From NCBI GenBank assembly GCA_964019425.1, contig OZ025822.1, positions 186,001 to 250,000 on the forward strand: a stretch of DNA of 64,000 nucleotides, in the 5' to 3' direction. This document shows, piece by piece, positions 62,136-64,000 of this stretch; position 1 is the stretch's first letter, and the number at the start of each line of letters is the position of its first letter. The notes beneath the pieces were generated by a model that was given only the letters and a program-made list of their open reading frames with translations, was not told where the DNA came from and did no database searches. The stretch is from Flectonema sp. DT1601. Its lineage: Eukaryota > Euglenozoa > Diplonemea > Diplonemida > Diplonemidae. The position numbers and the translations under genes were made by a program.

Positions 62136-63862
62136 AAGGTCAAGAGAGTTACTGTTGTGGGAGTCTGACATGTATCCTTTTAAACGTCAGATTGAAAAGC
62201 AGACAAAAATTGCGTACTACCGGTATAAAGCCATGACTTGGATACCTAATACAAACAGACTCGCCTCAACACAAAGCTACTGGGCTGGCCTAATCCCTGG
62301 CACTGATAGTCAGCGTGAAAGCCAGTGCCTTGTGCAGCCTGACTCGATGGAACCCTGGGTATCTCCGACGAACCTTAGGATTAGCAACAGCTGCGGATTT
62401 CCGAAGTCCGCGAACCCTGCGGTGGACAAAGAAAAGTTCATGTCGTACATTGGAACGTTGCCTCCTGTCGACATGGTAATCAACTGCGATGGCTCCTACT
62501 CTGCTTCCGGCGCGGCCGGTGCGGCTCATATTGCCAAGTCACGTAGCGGCCTTCGATCTGCTTACGCGTCTAGGCTTTATCAAGCTGACTGCAGCTACAG
62601 GGCTGAACAACATGCTCTGAAGAACGCGGCTAGACATCTGAGAACAGTGTTTAGCAAAGATCGTTCAATGAAATCTGTGAGGATATTCACGGACTCAAAA
62701 TCCCTTCTGGATGAACTGCTGGGTGGAAGATGCAGACAGAGGAATACCGAGTCCCTCAAGATACTGGAATACCTGCGCATGTGTGAGATGAAAGTGCATT
62801 TGCAATTCATCCCCTCGCACATTGGAATCGAGTTTCACGATGAAGTTGACGCGCTTGCAAAGGAAGCAGCGCACAACAAGAACATCCGACCTGTGCTAGT
62901 CAAAGGCACGTACTTCTCGCGATCATCACATGTGAAGCGCTGCATCAAAAAGGATCTGCTTAACGTGAGTGGTTACACCTGCTACAAACACCTCATCAGA
63001 GGCCGTTCAGTTAAATACCCTCCTGGGATGGAAAGAGCCGACGAGATACGGATAGCGAACTTCCGGACAGGATGTCACCCGCTAATTCAGAACTGGCGCA
63101 AGACGATCGACTGCCCATTTTGTGGCGAACCGTCCTCACAGGTTCACCTGCTGCAGGGATGTCAATCTCCCAAACTCGACTCTGCCAGGTTCAAAATCCT
63201 GGGCTTCTCAACACTGACTGGCAAGTGGGATCGCGATCGAGAACTTATTATTGCCAACGAAATTCCTAACCTTGAAGCTCTCTTCACTTTGGCGTGGCTT
63301 CCATCACTCGCGTTGATCATAAGGTGGATGGAACAAACATCTAACCTTAGACTTTGGAAGTAAAGTAGGTGACATGTAGTCGCCAATATCAATTTGTTAT
63401 TATTTTTAGTATTTTCATCATTATCAATCATCTCCTGGTTGGGTAACTGCACATCACCTTCGGTGTTGTCGCAGTGTCTCATCCAACACTCCTGTCTCCT
63501 TCTTCTCCTATTCTCCTTATAAATTTCTCTTGAGGGCAGGCCTTCGGGCTGTTCAAGTGGTCTTTGACCACCGCTCTAGTTATATGCTCGACTCTTTGTT
63601 TTCCTTATCGATGGTAGGAATGGTAACCGAATTAGCTTCGTGTGTCCAATTTCAAGGACGCGTGACCATTTATTTTTTCCGTTGCCGCTCTTCTTACGTC
63701 CTCAGGCGGAGCCTACCTATGTTTCCCGTGTTTTCCAATTTGTCAGACTTAAGTCAAAAAGAAAGTATAAAAGAAAGACAAAACATAGAAGTGAAAAGAA
63801 CAAAAACAAAGAGTTTGGTAGCACAGACGAGTGTAACCAAAAAAAAAAAAAAAAAAAAAAAG
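62136..63862 (+). mobile_element. LINE D, 5'-truncated
   Basis: Begins abruptly after the AAAT tail of LINE C, inside the region between RT and RNase H, and ends with a 3' UTR and an A tail (63839-63861). The UTR is nearly the same as that of LINE E, including GGCC-TTCG-GGCT and GTGGTC-TTT-GACCAC (63556-63570) hairpins. Same family as E; related to but distinct from C. Confidence 0.88.
62155..63363 (+). CDS. LINE D ORF2 C-terminal part: RNase H and zinc knuckle
   Basis: About 402 codons open to TAA at 63361. RNase H residues intact: INCDGSYS, YRAEQHAL, FTDSKS and PSHIGIEFHDEVDALA; then RADEIRIANFRTGCHPL and the knuckle CPFCGEPSSQVHLLQGC. RT and endonuclease absent. No frame break within the retained part, which suggests a fairly recent insertion. 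Confidence 0.88.
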   Translation: MWESDMYPFKRQIEKQTKIAYYRYKAMTWIPNTNRLASTQSYWAGLIPGTDSQRESQCLVQPDSMEPWVSPTNLRISNSCGFPKSANPAVDKEKFMSYIGTLPPVDMVINCDGSYSASGAAGAAHIAKSRSGLRSAYASRLYQADCSYRAEQHALKNAARHLRTVFSKDRSMKSVRIFTDSKSLLDELLGGRCRQRNTESLKILEYLRMCEMKVHLQFIPSHIGIEFHDEVDALAKEAAHNKNIRPVLVKGTYFSRSSHVKRCIKKDLLNVSGYTCYKHLIRGRSVKYPPGMERADEIRIANFRTGCHPLIQNWRKTIDCPFCGEPSSQVHLLQGCQSPKLDSARFKILGFSTLTGKWDRDRELIIANEIPNLEALFTLAWLPSLALIIRWMEQTSNLRLWK

Positions 63863-63911
63863 AAGGAAAAAAAAGTTTTTTTTTTTTTTTTTTTTAAAAA
63901 TTGGAAATATA

Positions 63912-63984
63912 GGCGCCTTAGCTCAGTTGGTTAGAGCGTACGCCCAGTAAGCGTAAGGTCGAGGGTTCGACTCCCTCAGGTGCC
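63912..63984 (+). tRNA. tRNA-Thr (AGT anticodon), with C at position 33
   Basis: 73 bases folding as a full cloverleaf: acceptor GGCGCCT/AGGTGCC (one G-U), D arm GCTC/GAGC, anticodon stem TACGC/GCGTA with loop CCAGTAA, T arm GAGGG/CCCTC with TTCGACT. A box TAGCTCAGTTGG and B box GGTTCGACTCC are good. Anticodon AGT (63946-63948) reads Thr ACU/ACC after A34 to inosine conversion. Position 33, almost always U, is C here (63945). No CCA encoded, no intron. A T5 run follows. Confidence 0.9.
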
Positions 63985-63989
63985 TTTTT
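63985..63989 (+). terminator. RNA polymerase III terminator
   Basis: TTTTT directly after the tRNA discriminator-side end, the usual pol III stop signal. Confidence 0.75.
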
Positions 63990-64000
63990 CACTTCCCCCA

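Overview
The window is nuclear DNA of a unicellular, probably flagellated eukaryote (a protist). Short GT..AG introns with coding-quality junctions, kinesins, EF-hand and cilium-type coiled-coil proteins, non-LTR retrotransposons, tRNA-derived SINEs and a eukaryotic tRNA all point that way. I cannot name the species. Same-strand gene order over 48 kb, retroelements and a tRNA at the end of that array, and a 2A-bearing LINE together recall euglenozoans or dinoflagellates, but this is inference only.

Positions 1-48,100 hold about seventeen host genes, all on the minus strand. From left to right they are: the 5' end of an AHA1-type Hsp90 activator; a small secreted protein; a HEAT-repeat/proline-rich protein (3 exons); a giant fusion of RanBP2/NZF zinc fingers, an RRM and complete ABCE1 (ribosome recycling ATPase); S-adenosylmethionine decarboxylase (2 exons); a membrane-anchored flavin amine/polyamine oxidase; a TSNAXIP1-like coiled-coil protein (2 exons); a C-terminal pseudokinesin without a P-loop; a mucin-like surface protein with a pseudo-GH18 domain; an Ser/Arg-rich exon; a tandem repeat array; a C2-like N-terminal protein; a kinesin-3-like motor (3 exons); a WD40/solenoid protein resembling TTRAY of the TSET coat; an EF-hand protein; two small proteins; and a multi-exon protein with a presequence-like N terminus. 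Introns carry GTATGT/GTGTGT-like donors and A-rich acceptors ending in CAG, so the many homopolymer tracts lie in introns and intergenic DNA, not in exons.

Positions 48,190-63,860 are a retroelement cluster: a 3'-truncated LINE (A, minus), a 5'-truncated LINE fragment (E, plus) split by an antisense LINE (B, minus), two tandem tRNA-derived SINEs, a nearly complete two-ORF LINE (C, plus) with an in-frame UGA followed by a 2A peptide, and a 5'-truncated LINE (D, plus). A tRNA-Thr(AGU)-like gene closes the window.

The points most worth attention are the zinc-finger/ABCE1 fusion (ribosome recycling joined to probable ubiquitin binding), the UGA-plus-2A arrangement of LINE C, the pseudoenzymes (GH18 with Asn for Glu; kinesin without Walker A), the A-tract introns, and a short dispersed repeat with inverted ends and a conserved hairpin.
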